This document shows, piece by piece, positions 49,801-52,746 of a DNA stretch of 64,000 nucleotides (position 1 is its first letter; each line of letters begins with the position of its first letter). Source of the stretch: Nemertoderma westbladi (lineage: Eukaryota; Xenacoelomorpha; Nemertodermatida; Nemertodermatidae); NCBI GenBank assembly GCA_032718475.1, contig JAUCBJ010007605.1:1-64000 (forward strand), read 5' to 3'. The position numbers and the translations under genes were made by a program. The notes beneath the pieces were generated by a model. That model was not told the DNA's origin and ran no database searches. It worked only from the letters and a program-made list of their open reading frames with translations.

Positions 49801-52151
49801 CAACCATCTGTACTCGCTGGCCAACGAAAACGAGGATTTCTCAGTCCCGTCGGTCGAGTTCACCTCCCGGAAACTAACGAACAAGATGGAGGAACAGGTG
49901 CAGGAGCCTTTGGTGCTCGCGAGCGACGCGTTGCCCCAGTGGTGCGAGCTGCTGACCCGTCGATACCCCGTGTTATTCCCTTTCGAGACGCGGCAGTTTT
50001 TCTTTGCGTGCACGGCGTTCGGGACGTCCCGGGCGATCGCGTGGCTCCAGGAGCGGCTGGACGCGGCTACCTCGCGGATCCGCGGCGGCGTCTCCACAGC
50101 GTCGACGGCGCTCGCGCTGCTCCGGCGCGACGAACACGGTCACTTCCGGATTGGTCGTCTCAAACACGAGCGAGTCCGGATGCCGCGATCCCCGCCGGAT
50201 GTGCTGCTCCAGGCCGCCCGTACCCTCATGGACTTCCACGCGGCGAGGAAGTCGGTTCTCGAGATCGAGTTCGTCGGGGAGGAGGGCACCGGGTTGGGGC
50301 CAACCCTCGAGTTCTACTCCCTGATCGCGGCCGAACTGCAGCGGAAGTCCTGGGGTTTGTGGGTTTGCGACGACGACGACGACGTCGGGGTTACACCGGA
50401 TAAATTGGATGTGGATGACTTACCGGCTGGGGATGATAGTGAGATGCTGGTTGCTAAACAACGGGAGGATATTACCTCAATCAATGGGTGAGCACTGCAA
50501 AAAGTAGATATAATTGAGTTAATAGGGGATAAGTAGTGATTAGCACATTGAATTAGAAATCACATAGTTTTTTTCCTTTCTAATTATATTTTCATTTCGG
50601 TTGCCATATTTGGCAAAATAATTATGTTACTTTCAGTTTCAATACCGGTACCGGTCATATCTACATATGAGACAAGGGGAGGGGCTGGACGCATATCCCG
50701 CATATCCCATCTCGCGAATTTTAATATTTCGTCTTAATGCTAAATTATCAATTTGTGGATAGGAGTATGTCACAGTGGTACTTTTCGGGAGTAACCAGGT
50801 GGACTATTTGCTTTTTTCTACTTTATATTGATCCCGGTATTATTTCGCCCGCAATATTTCGTCACTTTTATTTTTCTACTTCGATTTATTTTATTTCAGT
50901 GTTTTGTCACCGATATGTCACCGACTCACCGGCACCTACATCCACCGAGCTACGGGACTATTCCCCGCTCCCTATCCCTCCAACCATCCCCAACTCCCCG
51001 TACTAACCGCGCTCTTTCGATTCCTCGGGACGCTCCTCGCTAAAGCCATGCAGGACGGCCGCATTGTGGACCTCCCGCTGAGCGACGCGCTGCTAAAGAT
51101 CATGACGCAAGGCGACGGAGTAGGAGCGCAAACTCCCGGCTCCTTCCACTCGAACTACTTCGAACAAGTTTCCTTTTTCGACGATAGCGACGATATCGCC
51201 CTGGGCAACAGTTTCGATCAGCGACGAAACAGCTGCGAGTTTCGCCGACGACTGAGCAGCAGTAATTTCAACGATTGGTCGTCGTCGTCTGTGGATCAGC
51301 GGCGGAACAGCGTTGGCGCGAGTGAGTTGGACGCGGCCACTCTGCCGCCGTGGTACGCGGGTCTCCTCACTGCCGCCGATCTGGCCTCCGTCCATCCGCC
51401 GCTCGCCAAGTTCCTCCGGGACCTGCAGGACATGGTGGAGCAACGGAAACGGATTGTCCGGGACGCCAAGCTCTCGGCACCGAACCGGGCTGCGGCGCTC
51501 CGAGACGTTAAGTTCCAGGGACTCCACAGTCTGTCGGACCTCGGACTCAGTATGCAGTACCTGCCGAGTTCGCGAGTCTACGGCTACTCGCAGGTCAACC
51601 TGCGGCCCAACGGCGGGGACCTACCGCTCACCTCTGACAACGCCGAGGATTACATCGACGCGACCGTGGACTTCTGTCTGCTCTCCGGGGTTCGCTCCCA
51701 GCTGGAGGCCTTCCGCGACGGGTTCAACTCGGTGTTCCCCATCGGGAAACTCAACGTGTTCACCCCGAGCGAGTTGCGGTTGATTCTCTGCGGGGATCAA
51801 CGACCCAACTGGAGTTACTCGGACGTGGCGAGTTACTGCGAGCCGAAACTCGGGTTCACCCGCGAATCCCCCGCCTTCCTCTACTTCTGCGCGGTGATGG
51901 CGGACTTCTCCGCCGCGGAACGGAAAGCCTTCCTCCAGTTTACTACCGGTTGCTCTTCGCTTCCTCCGGGGGGTTTGGCTAACCTGAACCCTCGGTTGAC
52001 TGTGGTTCGCAAGGTGGATGGAGACGACAGCAGTTACCCATCCGTCAACACTTGCGTCCACTACCTCAAACTCCCTGACTATTCTTGCGAATCCATTACC
52101 CGCATGCGGATATTAGCTGCAACACGCGAAAAGGGATTTTATTTAAATTAA
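1676..52151 (+). CDS. HECTD1: HECTD1, HECT-domain E3 ubiquitin-protein ligase (gene span, 14 exons visible, 5' part missing)
   Basis: HECTD1 transfers ubiquitin from an E2 to substrates through a thioester on a HECT-domain cysteine. Exons are 1676-1890, 21032-21183, 28095-28209, 28298-28485, 28859-29066, 29313-29500, 29621-29807, 43898-43987, 44441-44685, 45098-47040, 47156-47368 (or from 47114), 48291-48663, 49066-50487 and 50900-52151. All introns are GT-AG and every junction keeps phase, giving 2262 residues plus stop. Visible domains in order are ankyrin repeats (about 40-160), a central conserved region, a SUN/F5-8C-like discoidin fold, a MIB/HERC2 domain, an acidic low-complexity linker and the HECT domain. 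The catalytic cysteine lies in the motif [11 protein letters not shown] (codon 52053-52055), 31 residues before the C-terminus, as in vertebrate HECTD1. From family length, about 330 N-terminal residues are absent from the window. Intron sizes are very uneven (19.1, 6.9 and 14.1 kb against 0.1-0.9 kb) because three introns hold satellites and transposons. Confidence 0.97.
1989..13762. repeat. 49/51-bp satellite, main block in HECTD1 intron 1
   Basis: Roughly 235 tandem copies. Each unit consists of two related half-units, one with GACATAGCTCTGTGTGGACT and one with GACATAGCACTGCGTGTATG. Long units (51 bp, GACATAGCTC) and short units (49 bp, GACAGCTC) often alternate, giving a 100-bp dimer. A larger order is also visible: the irregular junction ACTACTACAC occurs at 5321 and 8994, and a variant occurs at 13659. 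Multi-kilobase blocks have therefore been copied at spacings of 3673 and 4665 bp. The many short open frames here are by-products of the repeat, not genes. The array is presumably transcribed only as intron. Confidence 0.95.
13763..16600 (-). mobile_element. LINE copy 1: 5'-truncated, antisense, inside the 50-bp satellite
   Basis: This non-LTR retrotransposon lies opposite to HECTD1. Its 3' end (low coordinates) has a short CTA tail next to ATCGGCATGCTGCATTGC, shared with the copies at 33737 and 52484. The 5' end stops abruptly in the endonuclease domain at about 16600, where satellite resumes. It therefore lacks the 5' UTR and about 170 N-terminal residues compared with copy 3. It differs from copy 3 at about six positions in the first 530 bases compared by eye, so it is recent. 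The insertion splits one satellite array into two blocks. Confidence 0.93.
13799..16600 (-). pseudogene. LINE copy 1 endonuclease/reverse transcriptase, broken ORF
   Basis: The reading frame covers most of the APE-type endonuclease (LGDFN, SDH region), the reverse transcriptase ([26 protein letters not shown]) and the C-terminal region. It is broken in two places. There is a 2-base gain near 16036-16040 (GTAATAATGC where the intact copy has GTAAATGC). There is also a nonsense codon at 14510-14512 (GAA to TAA just after the FADD motif). The first truncated codons are fused to satellite sequence. No functional protein is expected. Confidence 0.92.
16601..17913. repeat. 49/51-bp satellite, second block
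   Basis: This continues the array interrupted by LINE copy 1, with the same half-units and about 26 copies. It is slightly more irregular, with units shortened at 17040-17060, 17100-17130 and 17275-17290. It ends at TATGACTACTAGCAGGCC, where a T-rich sequence begins. Confidence 0.93.
18436..18548. repeat. Near-perfect palindrome (hairpin) of about 110 bp
   Basis: The left arm, from TAAAAATGTAGC to TTTCTGAGACAGAG, is answered by a right arm from CTCTGTCTCAGAAAAT to GCTACATTTTTA. Each arm is about 50 bases around a very short loop near 18487. It could be a small foldback or MITE-type element, or could form a stem in the intron transcript. Confidence 0.85.
18571..18760 (-). repeat. Dispersed repeat, copy related to 27077-27300
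   Basis: GCAAAACCCGCCTTTGTGAA, TTTAGGGAAAGGAACAGG and AATCAGCTGTTATTTAC are found in reverse complement, in the same order, at 27077-27280. Part of it (GGAGCAGGTTACAG and CCAAAACAATAAA) also occurs at 22730-22785. It is therefore a multi-copy interspersed element. No ORF is recognised. Confidence 0.7.
19251..20788. repeat. 49/51-bp satellite, third block
   Basis: About 31 further copies of the same repeat. The 19260-19620 part has a local variant (TATGAATACTAGACATAGC) repeated five or six times in a row, a recent local expansion. The array decays at 20750-20788 and gives way to plain AT-rich intron. Confidence 0.93.
20789..21031. other. AT-rich intron end before visible exon 2
   Basis: Unique AT-rich sequence leads to the acceptor TTGAATAATAG. 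Nothing else is recognised. Confidence 0.6.
21032..21183 (+). CDS. HECTD1: HECTD1 visible exon 2 (ankyrin repeats)
   Basis: The exon is read in phase 0 from GTA after an AATAG acceptor. It encodes [19 protein letters not shown] and continues through a second ankyrin repeat with [10 protein letters not shown] and [10 protein letters not shown]. The final CG is completed by T from the next exon to form Arg. The donor is GTTAGC, weaker than the consensus. The protein sequence is almost identical to vertebrate HECTD1 here, so identification is firm. Confidence 0.97.
21286..21409 (+). mobile_element. Old LINE reverse-transcriptase fragment, left part
   Basis: It resembles 26560-26675 of LINE copy 2 (GATGGGGTGATG, CCACCTACTGGCTC, CTAACTGATCTAGACTTTG, GAGTACTCTCAGAAT) but with several substitutions and indels. 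The FADD core is damaged. The match resumes at 24253 after a DNA transposon, so the fragment was split by that insertion. Confidence 0.85.
22455..22706. repeat. 17-bp minisatellite inside the DNA transposon
   Basis: About fourteen copies of GAGCGTTAGGTCCCGAA, with A/G and T/C variants (CCCAAA, TTCGG). It is confined to the transposon. It is GC-richer than its surroundings. Confidence 0.9.
22883..23515 (+). pseudogene. Transposase-like remnant with a GHGKG..DGIGG..KR motif
   Basis: A start codon at 22883 is followed by a short basic segment ([15 protein letters not shown]) and then an early stop. After a gap the frame returns at about 23160 with [13 protein letters not shown] stop at 23221-23223 interrupts it before [18 protein letters not shown] and the stop after 23512. 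Proteins with an 'SD/TDSP..QY.N' block followed by 'HGKG..DG.GG..KR' recur in invertebrate genomes as transposase-like genes, from my memory of such families; I cannot name the superfamily. Here it is fragmentary and surely inactive, but it lies centrally in the TIR-bounded element and explains it. Confidence 0.65.
24253..24518 (+). mobile_element. Old LINE fragment, right part, with second LINE-family 3' tail
   Basis: 24253-24395 resumes the LINE sequence interrupted at 21409 (TCCTCTGCTCATTAGAACA, CTAGTGTTG, TTAACTCCA, GACCAAAATT). From about 24470 the sequence GGATCTCATTTCCACTGTCG followed by GAGTTCGCTCGA matches, in reverse complement, the LINE end at 52634-52680. It therefore contains the 3' end of a second LINE family. 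Confidence 0.75.
24519..24922 (-). repeat. Left arm of a long inverted repeat
   Basis: About 400 bp, the reverse complement of 27643-28033 with scattered mismatches. Examples are CCATGGGCCAGCCAGCATAG against CTATGCTGGCCCATG-like sequence, and the CACATGTTGTTGAGTATTAG end. It is one arm of a foldback structure, and could instead be one of two copies inserted in opposite directions. Confidence 0.88.
24923..25215. other. Unassigned sequence between inverted-repeat arm and LINE copy 2
   Basis: This is unique sequence in this window with no recognisable coding region. It lies in the loop of the inverted repeat. Confidence 0.5.
25216..27075 (+). mobile_element. LINE copy 2: internally deleted and 3'-truncated, sense orientation
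   Basis: 25216-25290 matches the 5' region of LINE copy 3 (CTTGGCTGCAGGGGTATATG, CCTGACCAGGCAGA). It then jumps directly to the linker before the reverse transcriptase (CTCTGTTGCAACAGCC), skipping about 1.36 kb with the start codon and endonuclease. The RT follows. The copy ends at CTCTGGATGGCA (27073), about 110 codons before the normal stop, and is joined to an unrelated dispersed repeat. It is therefore defective at both ends. Confidence 0.9.
25290..27140 (+). pseudogene. LINE copy 2 reverse transcriptase, frameshifted
   Basis: The RT region is largely preserved ([50 protein letters not shown]). One-base gains near 25515 (CTCTACAAAGG against CTTCATAAGG) and near 25697 (GATCAACTCTGC against GATTAATCTGC-like) shift the frame twice. 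The last open frame runs on to 27140 into foreign sequence. It has no start, no endonuclease and no native C-terminus. Confidence 0.88.
27077..27300 (+). repeat. Dispersed repeat, opposite orientation to 18571-18760, with poly-C tract
   Basis: Contains AATAACAGCTGATTATTCTC, CTGTAACCTGCTCCTTTCCC and AAGGCGGGTTTTGCGTCC, all reverse complements of the copy near 18.6 kb. A run of about 19 C residues (27278-27296) sits at its end and is a likely length-variable site. Confidence 0.72.
27301..27642. other. Intron sequence without recognised feature
   Basis: AT-rich loop sequence of the inverted repeat. I see no ORF or repeat match. Confidence 0.5.
27643..28033 (+). repeat. Right arm of the long inverted repeat, carrying a 47-codon ORF
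   Basis: Reverse complement of 24519-24922. It holds an open frame from ATG at 27891 to TAG at 28032-28034 beginning [20 protein letters not shown] related but altered frame exists in the left arm. The ORF could be the start of a transposon protein and is not recognised. Confidence 0.82.
28031..28051. repeat. (TAG)n microsatellite
   Basis: Seven TAG units directly follow the inverted-repeat arm. The LINEs of this window end in the same trinucleotide, so this is probably a retrotransposon tail. Confidence 0.85.
28095..28209 (+). CDS. HECTD1: HECTD1 visible exon 3 (ankyrin repeat)
   Basis: After the acceptor TTCTTGCAG the first T completes Arg. Then [20 protein letters not shown] and [18 protein letters not shown] follow, a full ankyrin repeat conserved with vertebrate HECTD1. 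The donor is GAG|GTAATG at 28209/28210. The exon is short (115 nt) and separated from the next by only 88 bp. Confidence 0.97.
28298..28485 (+). CDS. HECTD1: HECTD1 visible exon 4
   Basis: The acceptor is CTATCTAG. The exon encodes [16 protein letters not shown], then [19 protein letters not shown] and [10 protein letters not shown], with final CG completed in the next exon. This is the conserved block following the ankyrin repeats in HECTD1. The linker between the tryptophan and KGDPEM is much shorter than the charged linker of vertebrate proteins. The donor GTAAGT is a perfect match to consensus. Confidence 0.96.
28486..28858. other. Intron, nothing recognised
   Basis: 373 bp of AT-rich intron ending in TTATTTTTAG. 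No other feature is seen. Confidence 0.6.
28859..29066 (+). CDS. HECTD1: HECTD1 visible exon 5
   Basis: T completes Arg, then [15 protein letters not shown], an ARM/HEAT-like helical stretch, and [13 protein letters not shown] at the end. It aligns with the KMIHF... segment of vertebrate HECTD1, with the core conserved and surface positions divergent. The donor is GAG|GTTGGT, a weak site. Confidence 0.94.
29313..29500 (+). CDS. HECTD1: HECTD1 visible exon 6
   Basis: Phase 0 from GTA after [28 protein letters not shown], then an acidic variable linker and [18 protein letters not shown]. The PYHW.DW motif is a HECTD1 hallmark. AG at the end joins A of the next exon. The linker is shorter than in vertebrates. 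The donor GTTAGA is weak. Confidence 0.95.
29621..29807 (+). CDS. HECTD1: HECTD1 visible exon 7 (its 3' end seeds the 30-bp minisatellite)
   Basis: The acceptor is ATTTTTCAG. The exon encodes [20 protein letters not shown], then [27 protein letters not shown] and finally HRARSQ. This is a highly conserved HECTD1 block. The exon ends GCCAGATCCCAG and the donor is GTAGGTGTGAG. That exact junction is repeated every 30 bp for most of the next 14 kb. The exon frame stays open into the intron as far as 30152. Confidence 0.97.
29799..33736. repeat. 30-bp minisatellite derived from an exon-intron junction, first block
   Basis: About 131 copies of a 30-bp unit whose core is CAGATCCCAG joined to GTAGGTGTGAG, with ATATAGACC as spacer. 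The first copy is the true 3' end and donor of HECTD1 exon 7. Variants include GGTTGG, GGTAGTTG, CCCGGG, GGTATGAG and shortened CCCAGAGG units. Because 30 is a multiple of 3 and the unit has few stops, very long open frames appear in several frames. They are artefacts. Confidence 0.97.
33771..37067 (-). CDS. LINE endonuclease-reverse transcriptase polyprotein (intact, 1098 aa)
   Basis: The enzyme would nick target DNA and copy its own RNA at the nick. The first in-frame ATG is at 37067 (MANQGAVF). Upstream codons reach a stop within about 45 bases, with only a TTG between. Residues 1-120 are Pro/Ser-rich without a known domain. About 121-368 form an APE-type endonuclease: [26 protein letters not shown] (271-274), IDHILF and SSDHRL (near 360). 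About 633-860 form the reverse transcriptase, with [36 protein letters not shown] and the catalytic box LDFADD (FADD at 840-843). The C-terminal region has [11 protein letters not shown]. No separate ORF1 is found. There is no stop or frameshift, so the copy could be active. Confidence 0.93.
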   Translation of the reverse strand: MANQGAVFAPRADSAKKHPPTPTMDYISNAEVRPLEASGITGHNRPHRRQLTPDRLPVSPPTGERAANNSLSPFPDDLSGPNPGSPGRPDCDGERDSGVGGYSHVPPRPTKPLVNLRQVTRLASVNTLTLGSPMRQGELTALADKLSLSAVGVQEHRMQTGQTDEVLIKDMGGGWRLALASADDSGNGGIGLLMNPTAHAALDKIDQISNRIIRCHFSCSGRLAKKFPKVVLIVCYSPTSVAPVEEVENFYHNLQAATDGVDQHAFLTFLGDFNASLHQSPTSPWVYSNSVNRNSVHLQDFISGNGLFSAGTQFKKRTGKLWTHSGPSGHKSQIDHILFRRKYRSSIQDCNAFTLRPFSSDHRLIVAKVRLSLRASRTTKSALPRHDWSSLLQQPSVRSSFTLQLSNRYEALASEAADHCEGYTAFTEAVKLAAAETVPVYPRNRKRAPWTDNKIQKCRNDLHKAQKESRLKQTTAAKNAVKAASRSLNRQYSVNLQELINQQVDAINDADDSRQSSQAWKSINLLTGRKSQPTTKVKAESPADRLNGWKAHFEKLLNNDRVLPDNFIEVKVSESVLPDIPIGDISFAEVKAAAKSIKTNRASGVDGVPPEVFKIPECLKLIYPIIVDMYRTTRVPQEMKTNKLVPVPKKGNLTLYGSFRGISLISIAAKLYNRILLNRIRDPIERLLRGNQNGFRKGRGTMEPILALRRIIEELSKKKDRHLAVIFVDFFKAFDSVSRSRMFSILSLYGIPNEIIAAIRSVYDGSTTFVSTVDGDTEPFEVLWGVLQGDTLAPFLFIIVVDYVLRMSLDHHNDDGVMITPPTGSRSRGNPAKYLTDLDFADDLGVLSESLEGAQRLLSSLEHAASSVGLFINSRKTKILTVNFESPQQVSDRMSISSKDGMLEHVDDFCYLGSWIRKSGEDLRIRKGKAWTALNRLSRIWKSPRINRKLKVRLFRAAVVPVLLYGSPCWALTAEDTKSLDGTFTRMLRRVHCVKYNAHISNQTLYNIGGVSLVPPSLTLEQNRLRFAGHCFRREDQPVHNLVLWQPHGVNKHGGQPMTFLRRILKDSGLKDADDLANVMGDRELWRCNFVDKPAQHS
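37068..37486 (-). promoter_or_regulatory. 5' UTR / presumed internal promoter region of LINE copy 3
   Basis: About 420 bp between the ORF start and the minisatellite with no long ORF in LINE sense. Part of it (the block with CTTGGCTGCAGGGGTATATG in LINE orientation) is also kept at 25216-25290 in copy 2, so it is a true part of the element. Autonomous LINEs usually carry an internal promoter here; no specific motif was identified. Confidence 0.55.
37487..43228. repeat. 30-bp junction minisatellite, second block
   Basis: About 191 further copies. From about 38230 to 40920 the units are almost perfectly identical, in phase with CCCAGGTAGGTGTGAGATAT. From 41860 to 43228 a higher-order pattern appears, with variants CCCGGGAAGG, ATCAAAGGTAG and ATACCAGG recurring in a fixed order every 180-300 bp. 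The array ends at CCCAGGTATTAGC, after which ordinary intron begins. Confidence 0.97.
43229..43897. other. Intron end between minisatellite and visible exon 8
   Basis: Unique AT-rich DNA. The open frame at 43578-43853 (91 codons) has no recognisable domain or HECTD1 similarity and I do not call it a gene. It ends with the acceptor ATTGTTTCAG. Confidence 0.55.
43898..43987 (+). CDS. HECTD1: HECTD1 visible exon 8
   Basis: Phase 0, 30 codons: [13 protein letters not shown], then [14 protein letters not shown]. It matches the SQPIL...LTVGNW segment of vertebrate HECTD1. The donor AAG|GTAAGT at 43987/43988 is a perfect consensus. It is the first exon after the 14-kb minisatellite intron, so inclusion depends on correct donor choice at 29808. 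Confidence 0.95.
44062..44224. repeat. Dispersed repeat of about 160 bp, copy 1, preceded by (GATA)n
   Basis: The block from TTTATTTATACATTATG to CAATATTACACTACG recurs almost unchanged at 44889-45047, in the next intron. Landmarks are CAAACAATGTACCGGTATAA and CCAAGGGGGTCCTTTATG. A GATA microsatellite (44045-44062) precedes this copy. Confidence 0.93.
44441..44685 (+). CDS. HECTD1: HECTD1 visible exon 9
   Basis: The acceptor is TATATTTCAG. The exon encodes [20 protein letters not shown], then [20 protein letters not shown] and an [16 protein letters not shown] helix. These correspond to the [20 protein letters not shown] region of the vertebrate protein. The final AG joins A of exon 10 to give Arg. 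The segment between GAEF and EQTK is longer and divergent. The donor is GTAATG. Confidence 0.96.
44686..45097. other. Intron with second copy of the 160-bp repeat
   Basis: 412 bp. Most of the right half is the dispersed repeat at 44889-45047. The remainder is AT-rich and has no recognised feature. The acceptor is TATTCATAG. Confidence 0.7.
44889..45047. repeat. Dispersed repeat of about 160 bp, copy 2
   Basis: Direct repeat of 44062-44224 with only small differences, so the two copies flank exon 9 in the same orientation. The family is unknown and it has no coding potential. Confidence 0.93.
45098..47040 (+). CDS. HECTD1: HECTD1 visible exon 10 (discoidin/SUN-like and MIB/HERC2 domains)
   Basis: The largest exon, 1943 nt. 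It begins with helical sequence ([19 protein letters not shown]-like VVQALLRML) and the block [17 protein letters not shown]. Then comes [16 protein letters not shown]. Around 45820-46290 is the SUN/F5-8C-like fold ([72 protein letters not shown]). Around 46395-46570 is the MIB/HERC2 domain ([46 protein letters not shown]). The tail is low-complexity and then acidic ([12 protein letters not shown]). The exon is clearly GC-rich, unlike exons 1-9. The donor G|GTATAA leaves one base for the next codon. Confidence 0.97.
47114..47368 (+). CDS. HECTD1: HECTD1 visible exon 11 with two possible in-frame acceptors (47114 or 47156)
   Basis: Two similar acceptors, TTCCTTAG|GAATTATTG and TCCCTTAG|GAATGAGTG, lie 42 bases apart. 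Both keep phase, so an isoform with 14 extra residues ([14 protein letters not shown] region) is possible. After the second acceptor the exon encodes [19 protein letters not shown] and an Ala/Ser-rich stretch. This resembles the low-complexity SVPNLSS region of vertebrate HECTD1. The donor ATAG|GTAAGT is strong. Confidence 0.88.
47369..48290. other. Intron with a LINE-like fragment
   Basis: 922 bp of AT-rich intron. The only structured part is the antisense open frame at 47772-48230. The acceptor is CTCTGTGTAG. Confidence 0.7.
47772..48230 (-). pseudogene. Possible C-terminal fragment of another retrotransposon RT protein
   Basis: A 152-codon antisense frame inside a HECTD1 intron. It includes [19 protein letters not shown], then [13 protein letters not shown] and [12 protein letters not shown] '.LP..LF....EL...K.L.L..QLF.' pattern after the RT core is seen in several invertebrate non-LTR retrotransposons, so this may be their C-terminal end. 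It does not match the LINE family at 33.7-37.5 kb. Without an RT core the call remains tentative. Confidence 0.45.
48291..48663 (+). CDS. HECTD1: HECTD1 visible exon 12 (acidic linker)
   Basis: AT completes the codon begun in exon 11. Then [17 protein letters not shown], a Ser/Thr/Ala-rich linker, [20 protein letters not shown] and [15 protein letters not shown] long acidic run follows ([11 protein letters not shown]). The ESD..L...[13 protein letters not shown] block matches the vertebrate acidic segment just before the HECT region. The final AG joins the next exon. The donor is GTAATT. Confidence 0.94.
48664..49065. other. AT-rich intron with a short palindrome
   Basis: 402 bp. A small inverted repeat, GATAAAATTCGAAATTC / GTCGAATTTTATC, occurs at about 48934-48966. 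Nothing else is recognised. Confidence 0.6.
49066..50487 (+). CDS. HECTD1: HECTD1 visible exon 13 (pre-HECT and start of HECT N-lobe)
   Basis: G completes Arg, then [29 protein letters not shown] and [13 protein letters not shown] follow. [19 protein letters not shown] and FLRRWKLVG come next, all conserved pre-HECT blocks. The HECT N-lobe starts around [20 protein letters not shown], with [17 protein letters not shown] and [22 protein letters not shown]-rich codon use is pronounced. A divergent acidic insert ([14 protein letters not shown]) precedes the donor GG|GTGAGC. Confidence 0.97.
50488..50899. other. Intron, nothing recognised
   Basis: 412 bp of AT-rich sequence with ACCGGTACCGGT near 50645. 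It ends in the acceptor TTTTATTTCAG. Confidence 0.6.
50900..52151 (+). CDS. HECTD1: HECTD1 terminal exon 14 (HECT domain with catalytic cysteine)
   Basis: T completes Gly, then [13 protein letters not shown] and [20 protein letters not shown] continue the HECT N-lobe. A variable Ser-rich insert follows (about 51120-51340). The C-lobe includes [50 protein letters not shown] and [20 protein letters not shown]. The active-site motif [18 protein letters not shown] has its Cys codon at 52053-52055. The end REKGFYLN plus TAA matches the family C-terminus (EKGF.LN). In the HECT mechanism this Cys carries ubiquitin as a thioester. No catalytic residue appears lost. Confidence 0.98.
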
Positions 52152-52346
52152 AATGGGAAATTATTTAACTTATTATTGTTTGCGTAAATTATCACTTTAG
52201 CACAGAGTAGTCAATGGCTGTAGTCTCGTGTTACATACAATAATGTAGGATATTGATGTCAAAATGGAAATATTTCTTTAAAAAAAATTATTATTATAAG
52301 TGTCACAATAAATTATATATTAGAAACTGATCACATTATATATCGG
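52152..52346 (+). other. HECTD1: HECTD1 3' UTR
   Basis: AT-rich sequence directly after the stop codon. It contains one canonical AATAAA, annotated separately, and then meets LINE-derived sequence at about 52347. Confidence 0.7.
52307..52312 (+). terminator. HECTD1: Polyadenylation signal AATAAA for HECTD1
   Basis: The first AATAAA after the stop codon, 156 bases downstream, in AT-rich sequence and before the transposon fragments. It is the best candidate for 3'-end formation. Confidence 0.7.
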
Positions 52347-52476
52347 CTTATCAACAAAGTTGCACCGCCACAACTCCCTATTCATCATGGCTTTCGCGAG
52401 ATTATCCGCATCTTCAAGGCCTGTCTCCTTTATGAAGCGTCTCACGAAAGTCATGGGCTGCCAACCATGCTACTAC
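52347..52476 (-). mobile_element. LINE 3' fragment A
   Basis: It resembles 33789-33912 (CAACAAAGTTGCACCGCCAC, GTCTCACGAAAGTCATGGGC), with more substitutions than the recent copies. It is an old C-terminal fragment of the same LINE family, ended by a (CTA)n run. Confidence 0.88.
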
Positions 52477-52545
52477 TACTACTAGGATCGGCATGCTGCA
52501 TTGCAGCTGCATTTTTAAGAATGCTGTGCCGGCTTATCGACAAAA
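52477..52545 (-). mobile_element. LINE 3' terminus B with (CTA)n tail
   Basis: ACTACTACTACTAGGATCGG followed by CATGCTGCATTGCAGC is identical to the 3' ends of LINE copies 1 and 3. It covers only the last 50-70 bases and stops near CAAAATTGAC. It is an extremely short 5'-truncated insertion. Confidence 0.85.
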
Positions 52546-52619
52546 TTGACTCAGAATGACACTTTTGTCACATACTATGGACCTTTCAATACCCTAATGG
52601 AACCAAAGCACAACTGGAT

Positions 52620-52746
52620 TACTACTACTACTAGGTCGAGCGAACTCGGACAGTGGAAATGAGATCCTTCCAGGCTTCCCGATTCTCCATAGTTGTCGCA
52701 ATTTCGTTTCTCCTAAGTTCAGTATCCCTTTCAAGTTGATCTATAT
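52620..52746 (-). mobile_element. 3' end of a second LINE family with (CTA)n tail
   Basis: The reverse strand reads DQLERDTELRRNEIATTMEN, then REAWKDLISTVRVRST, a stop and (TAG)n. This is a typical C-terminus of an RTE/BovB-like ORF (inference from the W..L...VR pattern). The same terminus occurs, in the other orientation, at 24470-24515. It directly borders the 208-bp satellite. Confidence 0.75.

Noticed and set aside
49091-50491. Exon 13 as a separate protein
   Set aside because: It continues HECTD1 in phase from 49066 and stops only after the donor at 50488.
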